Of a DNA stretch of 64,000 nucleotides, positions 25,118 to 34,647 are shown piece by piece. The translations under genes and the position numbers were made by a program. The stretch is from NCBI GenBank assembly GCA_034620365.1, contig JAQGEQ010000201.1:761692-825691 (forward strand). Direction: 5' to 3'. Source of the DNA: Pegea sp. RAD2-039 (taxonomy: Eukaryota; Chordata; Thaliacea; Salpida; Salpidae). The stretch's first letter is position 1. Every line of letters begins with the position of its first letter. A model generated the notes under the pieces. That model was given only the letters and a program-made list of their open reading frames with translations, made no database searches and was not told the DNA's origin.

Positions 25118-26428
25118 ATGTATACAAATACAGCAAGTAATCTATTAACAATTGATTCAGTAACAACTTACTTACCAATCATAAATTCCCATTTACCAGC
25201 TCATACACGAAGCCAGGCGAAACCTGAATCTATTCCATCATCAGTTTGTAATCCACCATGGTTACCTGCATCCAAGGGTGATATTAAGAAGTATCCCAAG
25301 ACCTTATTTGCCAACTCATCACCTATAAGCTATAAGGCTATGCCTGCTTCAGTTGAATCATCAGATACAGACAGGACTAGCTTTGTTGAAAAATCTTTCA
25401 TTCATAAAATCATTTTTCCAGTCAGTTACTATCTGGAAGTTGCCAAGTTTTGGGCTTTGTCTAATCGTAGTGAGTTAGAGTGCAGATTTACAGTAGCTCA
25501 AAGCAGCGAGAAACCCAAGAAGCTAGCAGATCTTCAGAAACAGTTTGGACAATCTAGAAGACCTATTAGTCATGCTAGATTAGCAGAAAGAGCTATGCCA
25601 CCTAAAAAACTGGTCAGCAACAAGAGGTCCGCTGCTGCTGAAGAAGATCTGTTGAGAAGTATCAACAGATTTATGGAATGTTGCAGATTAAAGGATAAGT
25701 CACTCTCAAATTCAGGTCAGTGCTCTTTATGTCTTTAGAAGTTGATGAAAGTTGAGATCATCAACAGATTTGAGTCCTGCTAACGGAGTTGGTAGCGAAA
25801 GTCGTCGATATTTATCACAAATCATGGCTTTAATGAGCGAAGGCTTCGCGAAAAAACTCGTCAAAACTAACGAGAAGTCAGGTGACGTCATTAACTCGTC
25901 ATCGTCTAGGAAACGAGCCACAGTATCACTTTCCACATCGCGCGTCAAAGTCATCACAATGACGTCATCAGTGGAAGAGCAGCGCAACGCAGATAAGGAG
26001 AAGTTTGTGATTATCCATATCCCAAAGAGAAAGAAAACTTCGAATGGTAAGTGACGTCATCAGTCGGTGTGCAGTAAAGCAGAACGAGTTCTGTTGAGTA
26101 GATGTAATTGAAGAAGTGGATGCGATAGTGGATCCCGAACACGATACCATGGTAACCGACAACAAGTGGGTAAGGTTGTTGAGATGTTGACAAACTTTTT
26201 CATCTTCTTTTTTTCAGACCCAGCTTAGAGTCAACACCGGCGAAACAAATGAAGCTAGTGTCAGGTATCAAATGGACATTTACTTGAACCCTAATCCAAC
26301 TCTCTTTCTTTACAGTTGAATTGAACTCACACACTTGCTTCTATTGTCCCTCAAAGTTTACTGATCAAGAAGTATGCGCCAGACACATGTTGACACATTT
26401 AGCTGGTGAAATTACATCTGTTGGTTAA
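25118..26428 (+). CDS. Unrecognised protein with one C-terminal C2H2 zinc finger
   Basis: Five exons join in frame: 25118-25715, 25768-26046, 26102-26165, 26218-26264 and 26316-26428. All four introns are 51-55 nt. The last exon encodes CFYCPSKFTDQEVCARHMLTH, a classical C-x2-C-x12-H-x3-H finger, eight residues before the stop. The first ~200 residues are Ser/Pro-rich at the start, then basic and helical (for example AERAMPPKKL, EEDLLRSINRF). Exon 2 ends in a basic stretch (IPKRKKTSN) that could be a nuclear localisation signal, and exon 3 is acidic. A nuclear, possibly DNA- or protein-binding role is inference; one finger alone rarely gives specific DNA binding. AATAAA at 26561 is a likely poly(A) signal. 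I do not recognise the family. Confidence 0.75.
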
Positions 26429-26560
26429 TCCTGTATCTTCTGAGATCATGAAAGTCCCGTTGATCCTGCATCACTGCTCCTCCTCCTTATTGCTTTTTTA
26501 CCTTTTCTTGGTGAAGAGTTAATTTAGTTTTTTATAACAAAATTGTGTTTAGTTATTTTT

Positions 26561-26566
26561 AATAAA
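26561..26566 (+). terminator. Poly(A) signal of the zinc-finger gene
   Basis: AATAAA 133 bases after the stop at 26428, followed by T-rich sequence. The next gene on the right runs convergently. Confidence 0.6.
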
Positions 26567-27249
26567 TGAAAAATTTTTAGTCAAATTTTTGTCTCATTTC
26601 AATTTGTTGGTGATTTTGACAATTGTTTTTAGCTCTTTCAAAAGTTTAATATTTTTTCTGATAAAAATTGAAATATTTCATCTTAATCATGAACCACGAT
26701 CTAATCATACATCAACTTTTAGAGAATTTGCAAATACCAAAAACTTCTAGAATAAAATCAGTCGATTCTACGAACTGATCTTCAAAATTCTGTGATTACT
26801 GATAAATATCATTTTACGAAGTTGTTGAAGTTACAAATGTTTATTTGCTGTTTACAATCTAACCAAAAAATAACTATCTGAAAACATAGAGAAGATCTGA
26901 TGAGGTTCCTCAACCGGATTTCAGTGACACTAAAAGTTTTAAAATGTTTAATTCAGTTGTTAAGTTATCTTCGAGTTGCTACCGATCATTCCTGTCCAGG
27001 AACAAAGGCTTTGCTAGTCGGGAAACTTTAATAGCTTATAAACTGAATAATCAGATTTTATTATTATGCTCCATAAATGATCACAACCAGCGTTGCCATT
27101 AACTACCAATCTAAGATCGCGCGATACTAGACTTAAACTGAGAAGTAAGCTTCAAGTAAATAGAATGTCTTAAAAAATTTGTCAATATTTTTATTTCAAC
27201 AAACCTTGTCGCTTGCTTCAACTAAATATTTAGCTAAACACACATTTGT

Positions 27250-27462
27250 TACTACAGGATATTTACTGGGCGTAAACTTTTGGCAGCTAGACATTTACTG
27301 GGCTTGAACTTATGGCAACAGGACATTTACTGGGCGTGAACTTATGGCAACAGGACATTTACTGGGCTTGAACTTATGGCAACAGGACATTTACTGGGCT
27401 TGAACTTATGGCAACAGGACATTTACTGGGCTTGAACTTATGGCAACAGGACATTTACCTGA
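27250..27462. repeat. 32-bp minisatellite, about six copies
   Basis: Tandem units built on GGACATTTACTGGGC followed by TTGAACTTATGGCAACA, spaced exactly 32 bp (for example 27321 and 27353). The first, leftmost unit is the most diverged. The array ends about 15 bp before the stop codon of the minus-strand ORF at 27477, so it would be transcribed in that gene's 3' UTR. 32 is not a multiple of three, which agrees with it being non-coding. Confidence 0.9.
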
Positions 27463-27476
27463 GAACTAGTAGTAAC

Positions 27477-28310
27477 TCAACAATAACAATCTGATCTACA
27501 AGAACTTGGAGATGAGCTGCTTTCATCAAGTAACAACTCAAAAGATTGCTTCTTAAACGGTTCATCTAAGTTTAAATCCATGACCAAATTGACTTCATCT
27601 AGGACATTGTTTATTGCTCTGATAGAATCCTGAACTTTCAGAGGCTGAAGATCATCTAAGTCTGCTACTAAGCGTAATGTGTCAACGGAATCATCAACAG
27701 GCAGTGGTGGGTCGGAGGTCTCGACATCTAGTGGTTGGTCGGAAGTCTCGACATCTAGTGGTTGGTTAGAGGTCTTGACATCTAGTGGTGGGTCGGAAGT
27801 CTCGACATCTAGTGGTTGGTTACAGGTCTTGACATTTAGTGGTTGGTTAGAGGTCTCGACATCTAGTGGTTGGTTACAGGTCTTGACATTTAGTGGTTGG
27901 TTGGAATCGTGATAATTTGATACTTCTTGTTGATAAGATGGAGAAGTTTGTGAATGTTTAAGACCATTTTCACCAGAAGGCATATAAAACCTACTATGAC
28001 GCACTAAATCGCGATTATGAGCTTCATCCTCGCTTCTGTAAGCTGCGCTTTGCCTTTGACCCTCATCTCTCTGTGCTTCGCCGCCAAAAACAATTCCAGA
28101 GAATGTTTGAAGAGGTTTATGAGAGGTAGGAGGAGACTTGAAGTTGTTCTCATTGGGATCTTCAGACACACTCGTGAAACTGGAGCTGACTGGCAACGTC
28201 ATTCTTCGCGAGCGATGACGTTTTTTCTTAGTAGCGCCCTCTACTGGCATCTTCTCGATTAAATCGCGTAGTAAGCTGACGGCTGCAAGAGCGCATGACG
28301 TCATCATCAC
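27477..28310 (-). CDS. Repeat-containing ORF; possible C-terminal exon of CEP83 or a separate cistron
   Basis: An open frame of 277 codons if counted from the ATG at 28310; no similarity recognised. The N-terminal part has a basic patch (KKKRHRSRR), then Ser/Pro-rich sequence, then about eight 9-residue repeats (NQPLNVKTC, NQPLDVETS, DPPLDVKTS), then an acidic leucine-rich tail with a serine run and a Cys-rich end. It may not start at 28310: a good acceptor (GCTCTTGCAG) at 28283-28292 joins in frame to a GTCGGT donor at 28393 in the last CEP83 exon, making a 111-nt intron and adding this ORF to CEP83. The alternative is a separate gene only ~75 bp downstream of the CEP83 stop. cDNA is needed to decide. 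Confidence 0.6.
   Translation of the reverse strand: MMMTSCALAAVSLLRDLIEKMPVEGATKKKRHRSRRMTLPVSSSFTSVSEDPNENNFKSPPTSHKPLQTFSGIVFGGEAQRDEGQRQSAAYRSEDEAHNRDLVRHSRFYMPSGENGLKHSQTSPSYQQEVSNYHDSNQPLNVKTCNQPLDVETSNQPLNVKTCNQPLDVETSDPPLDVKTSNQPLDVETSDQPLDVETSDPPLPVDDSVDTLRLVADLDDLQPLKVQDSIRAINNVLDEVNLVMDLNLDEPFKKQSFELLLDESSSSPSSCRSDCYC
27690..27905 (-). repeat. 27-bp coding minisatellite
   Basis: Eight tandem 27-bp units, in frame, inside the ORF at 27477-28310. Units alternate between an NxKTC type and a DxETS type, so part of the array has an 18-residue higher-order period. Some units carry DPP instead of NQP. The mirror ORF on the plus strand is an artefact of the repeat. Confidence 0.9.
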
Positions 28311-28385
28311 CGTCGAAAACAGTTTATTAAAGAAAATGCGAATTTAAAAGAAATTAGAAACATCAAGTAGTTGTGATGACGTCAT

Positions 28386-31003
28386 CTACCGACCGCGATG
28401 AGTGTCGACGGGTTTCTCAGGTGGAATCATCGCTGCATCAGTTGATAAGTAGCTCTGAAAGTGACGTAATCGCGACTCCATCGCTTGCATCTTGCGGCAC
28501 ACACGCTCGTGCTCGCTTGTCGACACTCCGTAGCTGTAGAAGTGTGAATGGTGACGTCATTGATGACGCAGGTAGCGATACTTACTTTCCAGCGCGAAGT
28601 TCGATTTGTAGCTTCTGATTTTGAGCATTTGATAACTGCAATTCGTTGCTAAGCGACTTGAGTTTGTGTAAACAAACCGATTTGACCCTGAAATAAATTG
28701 GGGCGTAAATAGAGGCGTGACAAGGGACCCCTGTTTCAACTTTTTGTGTTGTTTCTTCAATGACGTCATCTCATCTTCACGTTTGCTCAATTTACATTCA
28801 ATTTGATCAATTCTTGACTGCATCCGCTGCTTTTCCATCATTCGTGTCCCATCATGCTCTTCCAACAATCTGCTCAACACTCAATGACGTCATCATCATC
28901 TGCTGACGTCATCACCTCTTTGTTTCAGCTTTTTCGCGTTTCAACTTCAAACACAACTCTTCAGCTTCTTCACGTCTCCTTTTTGCATCCGTCATCATCT
29001 GATCTTTCTCATCTATCATCTTCTTCATCGCTTCCGACATCTCGCGGATGTCTGCTTCGCGACGCATCAACTTCTCGCGAGTCACGCGCATCTCTTCGAC
29101 GCGATCGCGTTCTTCACGCTGTGAGGTCATCTCATCGCTAAGTTGCACTCTGCAACTCCCCATTTTACTACCAGATCACCTAGCAACCACAAATCACTTG
29201 ATCGCGTTCAATTCCGCTCGTAGCCCTCGCGCTGTTGTTTCCGCTTCAGCAGACTTCGAGCGCAGTTCTTCTTCCACGCGGCGTTTTGCATCTCGTTCTT
29301 CGGTCAACTTCTGTTCCGCACCCCGAAGTCGATCCGCTGTCGCTGTCCTGTTAATAAGCGAACTTAAAGCTTTTTGTGACGTCACATGTCGCGTTAACCC
29401 ACATGTCAGCGTGAAGCGCATTGTATCGCGTCCACTCGTCTTTCAGCTCGTCCTGAACTCGACAAGACGCGCGTGCTTCCACTTCCGCTACTTCTGCAGC
29501 ATGTTGTTCCGCTTCACCGCGAGCGATTTCCAACTTCGTCTCCAATTCTAACACACAAAACGCTCATGACTTCGATAGCGATCATGACGTCATCACCAAC
29601 CTTTGATTTGCGTGCTGAGAGAGTCTCGAAGTCGCTGCATCTCGCCGCGTTGCCGCGCGATTTCCACCTTGTGTGCTCCTTCCGCCAGACGTCGCTGATG
29701 ATCTTCTTCTTCCAACTCACTTCTGTGACGTCATAACGCGATAAGACGAGATTTTGGGGATGTTTATAGCTTCACCTGAGATGTGAGATTTGTTTGTCGG
29801 ATTGACGAAGTTGATTTGAAAGTTGAGTGAAGCGCTCGTTTTTATCAGTTGCTTCTCGCTTCAATCGATCGATTTGTGATTCTGTGGACGACTTCTCGAC
29901 CTTCATAAGTCATGATGACGTCATCAGATAGCTACACAAGGTCGCTAGTACCTGCATGGCTTTCAACTGAGTTTCAGTTCGCGCTAAATCTTGCGCATGC
30001 GCTTTCTGAACCGCTTCGTTTTCTCGATCTCGATGGTCACGTGACTTACGCTCTTCTTCAATCTCTTCTTCAAGTACCCGGATCTACGAAAAGCATGATT
30101 TAAAGACAATTGAAGATGTAGATGTAGACATACTCGTTGTTCGAGATGAGCTTTCGCTTTTCGAAGTTGAACAATCGCATCTTCATCCGCGGGACATCTT
30201 CTTCGTTCTTCTTCTTTCAACAATTCATCTCGTTCATATTTCAAAGCTGAAATTTCAGCCTGGAATCTTTACAACCAATCAGCAATCATCAAACAAAACA
30301 CATCACTTCTTACTTGAGACTTTGTTCTTCCAGAAGACGTTTGTGTCTACTATCTTTATGATCTAATTCAGTTTTGAGGATCGTGTATTCGTACCTCATC
30401 TTGTTGTATTGAGTCCGATAATTTTCTACCTCCTAAAAATAAATGAATAAACTGATGTTAATGAAGCACAGAAAAGACCTTATCCATCGCTATCATTTGT
30501 TCTTTTAAAGGTTCTTCGAGCTTCTTCGAGATCTCTGCTTTTAAAGCTTCTAGTTTTGAAGGATCAATTACTTGAGTTTTCATCAGTTCAAGCTAAAAGT
30601 GGAAATATAAAAAAATAGATTATGTCTAAATAAACAAATAAAAGAATAACAAATGAAAAGTTGGGTTTGTAATAAACCTCTTGTGCTTTTAATTGTACTC
30701 TCTGATTTAAGGCTTCAATTATTTCATCTTTTTGTCTATTTTCAATAATTGTGGTCTGTTTATCTTGATGAAGATCTGTAACTTCTTGATGGAGTTTCAA
30801 ATGTTCTTCACCTAAGCTACAAACAAGCAAATTAATTAGAACAGTTAGTTAGTGTGAGCTCCACACCGTGTGTGTTCCTCTTTCAATGTCTGGTAGTTGC
30901 TTCTATGTGTTTCACATCTCATCTGTTCATCTATCAACAGCTTCTGAAGCTCAACACTGTTACACGGTAGGACCCTTTGTTGTGATGTCCTCACTTCATC
31001 CAT
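28386..31003 (-). CDS. CEP83: CEP83 (CCDC41) homologue, centriole distal-appendage coiled-coil protein
   Basis: CEP83 is a distal-appendage protein of the mother centriole, needed for membrane docking and cilium formation. The ATG at 31003 has an in-frame TAA 15 codons upstream. Exon 1 (30867-31003) reads [20 protein letters not shown] and TLKEEHTR, matching the conserved CEP83 N-terminus. Exon 2 is 30678-30816; the next exons give [15 protein letters not shown] and [19 protein letters not shown], again CEP83 signatures. The remaining dozen or so exons are continuous heptad coiled coil rich in E, R, K and Q. The last exon has [20 protein letters not shown], like the CEP83 C-terminal region, and ends with TAG at 28386. 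Introns are mostly 45-60 nt. The 3' half is much richer in GC and in TGACGTCA than the 5' half. The stop may be bypassed by splicing into the ORF at 27477-28282. Confidence 0.85.
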
Positions 31004-33531
31004 ATCAGACACAAATTGAACTCTACAAATGTTTTGAAAACGCTGTTAGATAAGATCTATTTTGTTCAAATGATAAAAAAAATTAGCAATTTCAGAAATT
31101 AATTACTTTCAAGCTCATCAACCAGAACTAAATAAATGATTTATTAAGTTAAAATGAATTTTAATATACATTCAAGTTGTATTAAATATATGTTTATATA
31201 TTTCTACTTTAATAATAAATCTATATAAATTATAAAAAGAATAATGTCATTATAAACTAATTATAAAAATTGTTTAATTTTTTTTATAGATAATAATGTT
31301 TGATTTTCATTATCAAATAATACCTAATTAGAAATAAACTAATCAAAATTAATTTTTTATATTCGACAAAATCTTACTACTGAAAATAGCCATACAGTAA
31401 ATCTACTACATTAAAACTAAATATAATAATAAACATCATCACTCAGAGTACATCCTGGATGGCCCTTCTCGGCCAAAGCAGGCCCTTATAATTATTATTA
31501 TTTTAGAAAAACTTACAAAAGATTTAATAAGTTTGAATTTATTTCGTATATATCTAAAATACAAAAAAAATTATTTAAATAGAAAAGATTAATTCAACTT
31601 GACTACCATTTAAAGATAAGGACTTTTAGATACTTTTAAATAATGGTTAAAACATAACCTGTCAGAAATAATTAGCACCCTGGATTTTCTGATATCGTTT
31701 TATCTTTTTGAAAAATTAAAACCATATATAAATGATAGGTGATATATTAAGAAATACAATTTATGATATAACTTATAATTTAAGGATTATTTTTTAAAGA
31801 ATTTATTTAATTAAATGTATTTTGAATTATAAAACTTAACTTACTAGGTTTATGTATAAAAATAATTAATCAAAACAAAAACATTTAAATGCTGTTTAAA
31901 ATTGAAATACAAAATTCAAACGGTTGCAAGTTTGAAAATAAACGCTTGAGTGGTTTCAGTTTATGTAGTTTTTGGATTCAAACTATTATGGTTATAATTT
32001 GTTAATTTGAAACATTTTTAATGATAAAAAAATATTAATTTTATAGCGTATTGTACTACTACTTTGTAATAACTATAAACATCGATAATGAAAGATACGC
32101 AGTTGTAACTTTTATTTAACCAAATACAGTCTAAAAGCATAAACATTATCAATTTATATAACATTTTAAAATATATAAATAATAATGAAATTATTATATC
32201 ATAATCGTAAAGTACTACTTATTATTTTTCAATTTTTTGTATAGGTTAGATATAATATCGATCACCAAAAATCAATCCAATAGATTCAAGCTCCTTAGCT
32301 AATAATCCTTGCTAATTAAATAGATGAGCCGCCATCTAAAGGATAATTAAAAACTAACTAAAGTACGAAAAAGATTTTTTTGAATTTAATATGTACTGTA
32401 ATATGTTCAAGTTTAGTTTGTCGACTAAAACCTGACTGAAAGCTGTTTTGGACGATTTAAATCTTTAATTAGAAAAACTCGTCTGCCGACAAAATTAAGG
32501 CCTAAAAATAACTTAAATATTTTTTTTAATGATAGATCTCTTTACTCGATGATTGAGAGCAAGAATATTTCATATACTTCTACAGGTACTGGACAAAACT
32601 AGATAATCGTTTCATATGCTCTTCTAAGAACAAATACAGTTTCTGATAAGGTTTGATTCACATTGTTATGAGTATTTAATTATTTCACTAATAAACCTTA
32701 TGACTGTGTTGGTTTCACATAAAATTAGTATTCCAAATATTATCTTAATATTTATTGTGCTCGAAAAAGTTTCAGATCAAACTATAAACTTGACAACAGG
32801 TACTTTTAAATCGAAATGTAGTTTCATTACAGAAGTTATTTTTGAAACGTCAAGTGGGCTTGTCATTTAGTTTATTCATTTCAGCTAGTTTTTTCTTGAA
32901 ATTTAGAAGACTGTTGTTTAATCATGTTGATACTATCTATATGAAAAGTATTATTAAGTAGGAAGTGTTTTATTACTTGTTTTTACTTTACCTGGCTGAA
33001 GCAGCTGTCTCTAAAGTATCCCTGACTATCAAACTCAAAGTCTGTCATGTCTTATTTATCAAGGTTTGGTTTTTATATACTGAAGAGTTAAGAAACAAAG
33101 ATGCTGTTTCTTCCTGAATAGTGTCTTTGATGATAAATCTAAGTTTCTTTTACCTTAACGAGCGAGCATAAAATCTAAAAAGTATATTCATAATTAGATA
33201 GATAAAAATTTCAGGATAACACAAGAGAAACGACAATATTTTTTATATATAAAATTTCTATAAAAAATATTCAAATAATTGTATTAAAGAATATTTTTTT
33301 AGTTTAATTTGCTCGTTTTTAAATTGCAAACTGATTTTTTTATGTTTTTCTGCTGATCATATTAAAGGGCAAACAATTTTTAAGATCAAACTTTTTAAAA
33401 TTAAATGACTGAAAAGTTTTAAATCAAAAGCAGCTATGATGAATGTTGAGACAAAATAATACTAAATAAAGATGTTAGATTATTAGTAGAAGCCAAAAAG
33501 TTCAATGATAAAAGCCAATATCAATTTGATT
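31004..33531. other. Intergenic AT-rich DNA with a retroposon tail
   Basis: Contains the promoter side of CEP83 and the 3' side of the TEX47-like gene. Apart from the retroposon-like tail at 31430-31502, I see no gene or RNA. Confidence 0.5.
31430..31502 (+). mobile_element. Retroposon-like tail with CTCGGCC core and ATT repeat
   Basis: ATCATCACTCAGAGTACATC is followed by TCTCGGCCAAAGCAGGC and then (ATT)n. Nearly the same block recurs at 36947-37010, and the core again in the dispersed repeat. A conserved 3' end followed by a short microsatellite is typical of SINE and LINE tails. No body of the element is recognisable. Confidence 0.55.
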
Positions 33532-34647
33532 TTATTCAACTATATTTGAGATATTTTGATCAATAGGCCACATTAGTTCACTATCAAGTACAATATCGAG
33601 AGGACGATCAAACATTTTCAAATATTGACCAGGTGTCAGCAAAGAATCGCTCATCATAAGTAGAACAAGGTGATCAGAATGTATCAAAAGGTCACCTGTC
33701 ATCTCTTGGAACCTTTCTGGGTTCTGTTGAACATTAAAGCTTTTGATTATTAGATCAGATATTTGAGGCAAATCACTTACGTTGCTTTTTGGTGATCTCA
33801 TGAGAAAAGCTCCAATTTTAAGAATAGAAGAAATAACTTCAAAAATAAATGTTTGAACCGGTTGCTTCAACTACAAAGGAAATTGTCAGTGTTTGTAAAT
33901 CGAAAGTTTTCAAAATTACAACCTGAAAAGTACCAATAGGACGGGAAAGATTTAGAATCTGATAGCTCCATTGTTGAAACAGTCTGCAACAAACTGGTTG
34001 CTATAACAACAATAAAAGGAACGAGCGCACCTGGTTGGAATGTCGTGACTAATATGAACTATTTTCGTTTCTGGAAAGATGCTACTACCGTCATCACTAG
34101 AGGGAGTTGCTGAGTGAAGATTATGTAACGCATCAATAATCAGCTCCATCGAAGATTCAAATGCATGAACAATATAATCGGGATAAATCAGAAGAATCCC
34201 TGAGGTAGCTTCACATTGATGTTTACGCTAAAAATGAAGTCATAAAACTTACATAAATTACAATAGTATCAAGTATAATGACTTTGAGTAGCTAAAAAGC
34301 TTATTGAGCTTTAAACAAACATAATTCAAATTGTTACCTGCAAGCCATCAAATAAATCACTGAAATAACTTCCAATTGATTCTTTGCTTTGTAAATATTC
34401 AGAGATTTTTGATATACAGATGATTCTAAGAAAATAAAATTAAGAATAAACAACAATTATTATTAAAAACTATTAGTTTGTTGATTGAAGGGCATATAAT
34501 TTAATAACAAGAAATATTAATAAAAGTTTATTTGAACCTATTCAACAGGTACTTTTTGTTCAAGGTCTTTTGTTTCTCTTCTTGCAACACAAGATAGGAA
34601 ACTCTTATATCTAAATTTGTTTCATCTTCATCTTTTTTTGACAACAT
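33532..34647 (-). CDS. TEX47-like: TEX47-like protein (BLUF-fold family)
   Basis: Five exons join in frame: 34538-34647, 34338-34425, 34031-34227, 33923-33983 and 33532-33870, giving about 264 residues. The start is the ATG at 34647. The N-terminus is charged, followed by KKYLLNRIICISKISEYL and then SGILLIYPDYIVHAFESS; later come VHISHDIPTRLFQQWSY and YLKMFDRPLDIVLDSELMWP. The order (a beta-strand, a GLLLIYP-type strand, an SHDIPTRLFQQW block, a helical region and a VLDSE..WP end) and the length resemble TEX47/C7orf62, a testis-expressed BLUF-like protein of unknown function. The assignment is from memory of family motifs and should be checked by a profile search. Two of the introns are long enough (about 110 nt) to stand out against the usual ~55 nt. 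Confidence 0.6.

Noticed and set aside
25716-25756. 41-nt intron ending at GTTGAG in the zinc-finger gene
   Set aside because: That acceptor puts a stop in frame; the acceptor at 25767 gives a 52-nt intron and an open frame.
26166-26217. Donor GTAAGG at about 26170 for the third intron of the zinc-finger gene
   Set aside because: It leads to a stop at the start of the last exon; the donor GTGGGT at 26166 keeps the frame into the zinc finger.
27679-27912. Plus-strand ORF of WSEVSTSSG-type repeats
   Set aside because: Mirror image of the in-frame 27-bp repeat on the minus strand; no flanking exons.
29048-29551. 167-codon ORF on the plus strand, rich in Ser and Arg
   Set aside because: It is the shadow of the CEP83 coiled-coil exons on the minus strand; Glu/Arg-rich coding on one strand gives Ser/Arg-rich frames on the other.
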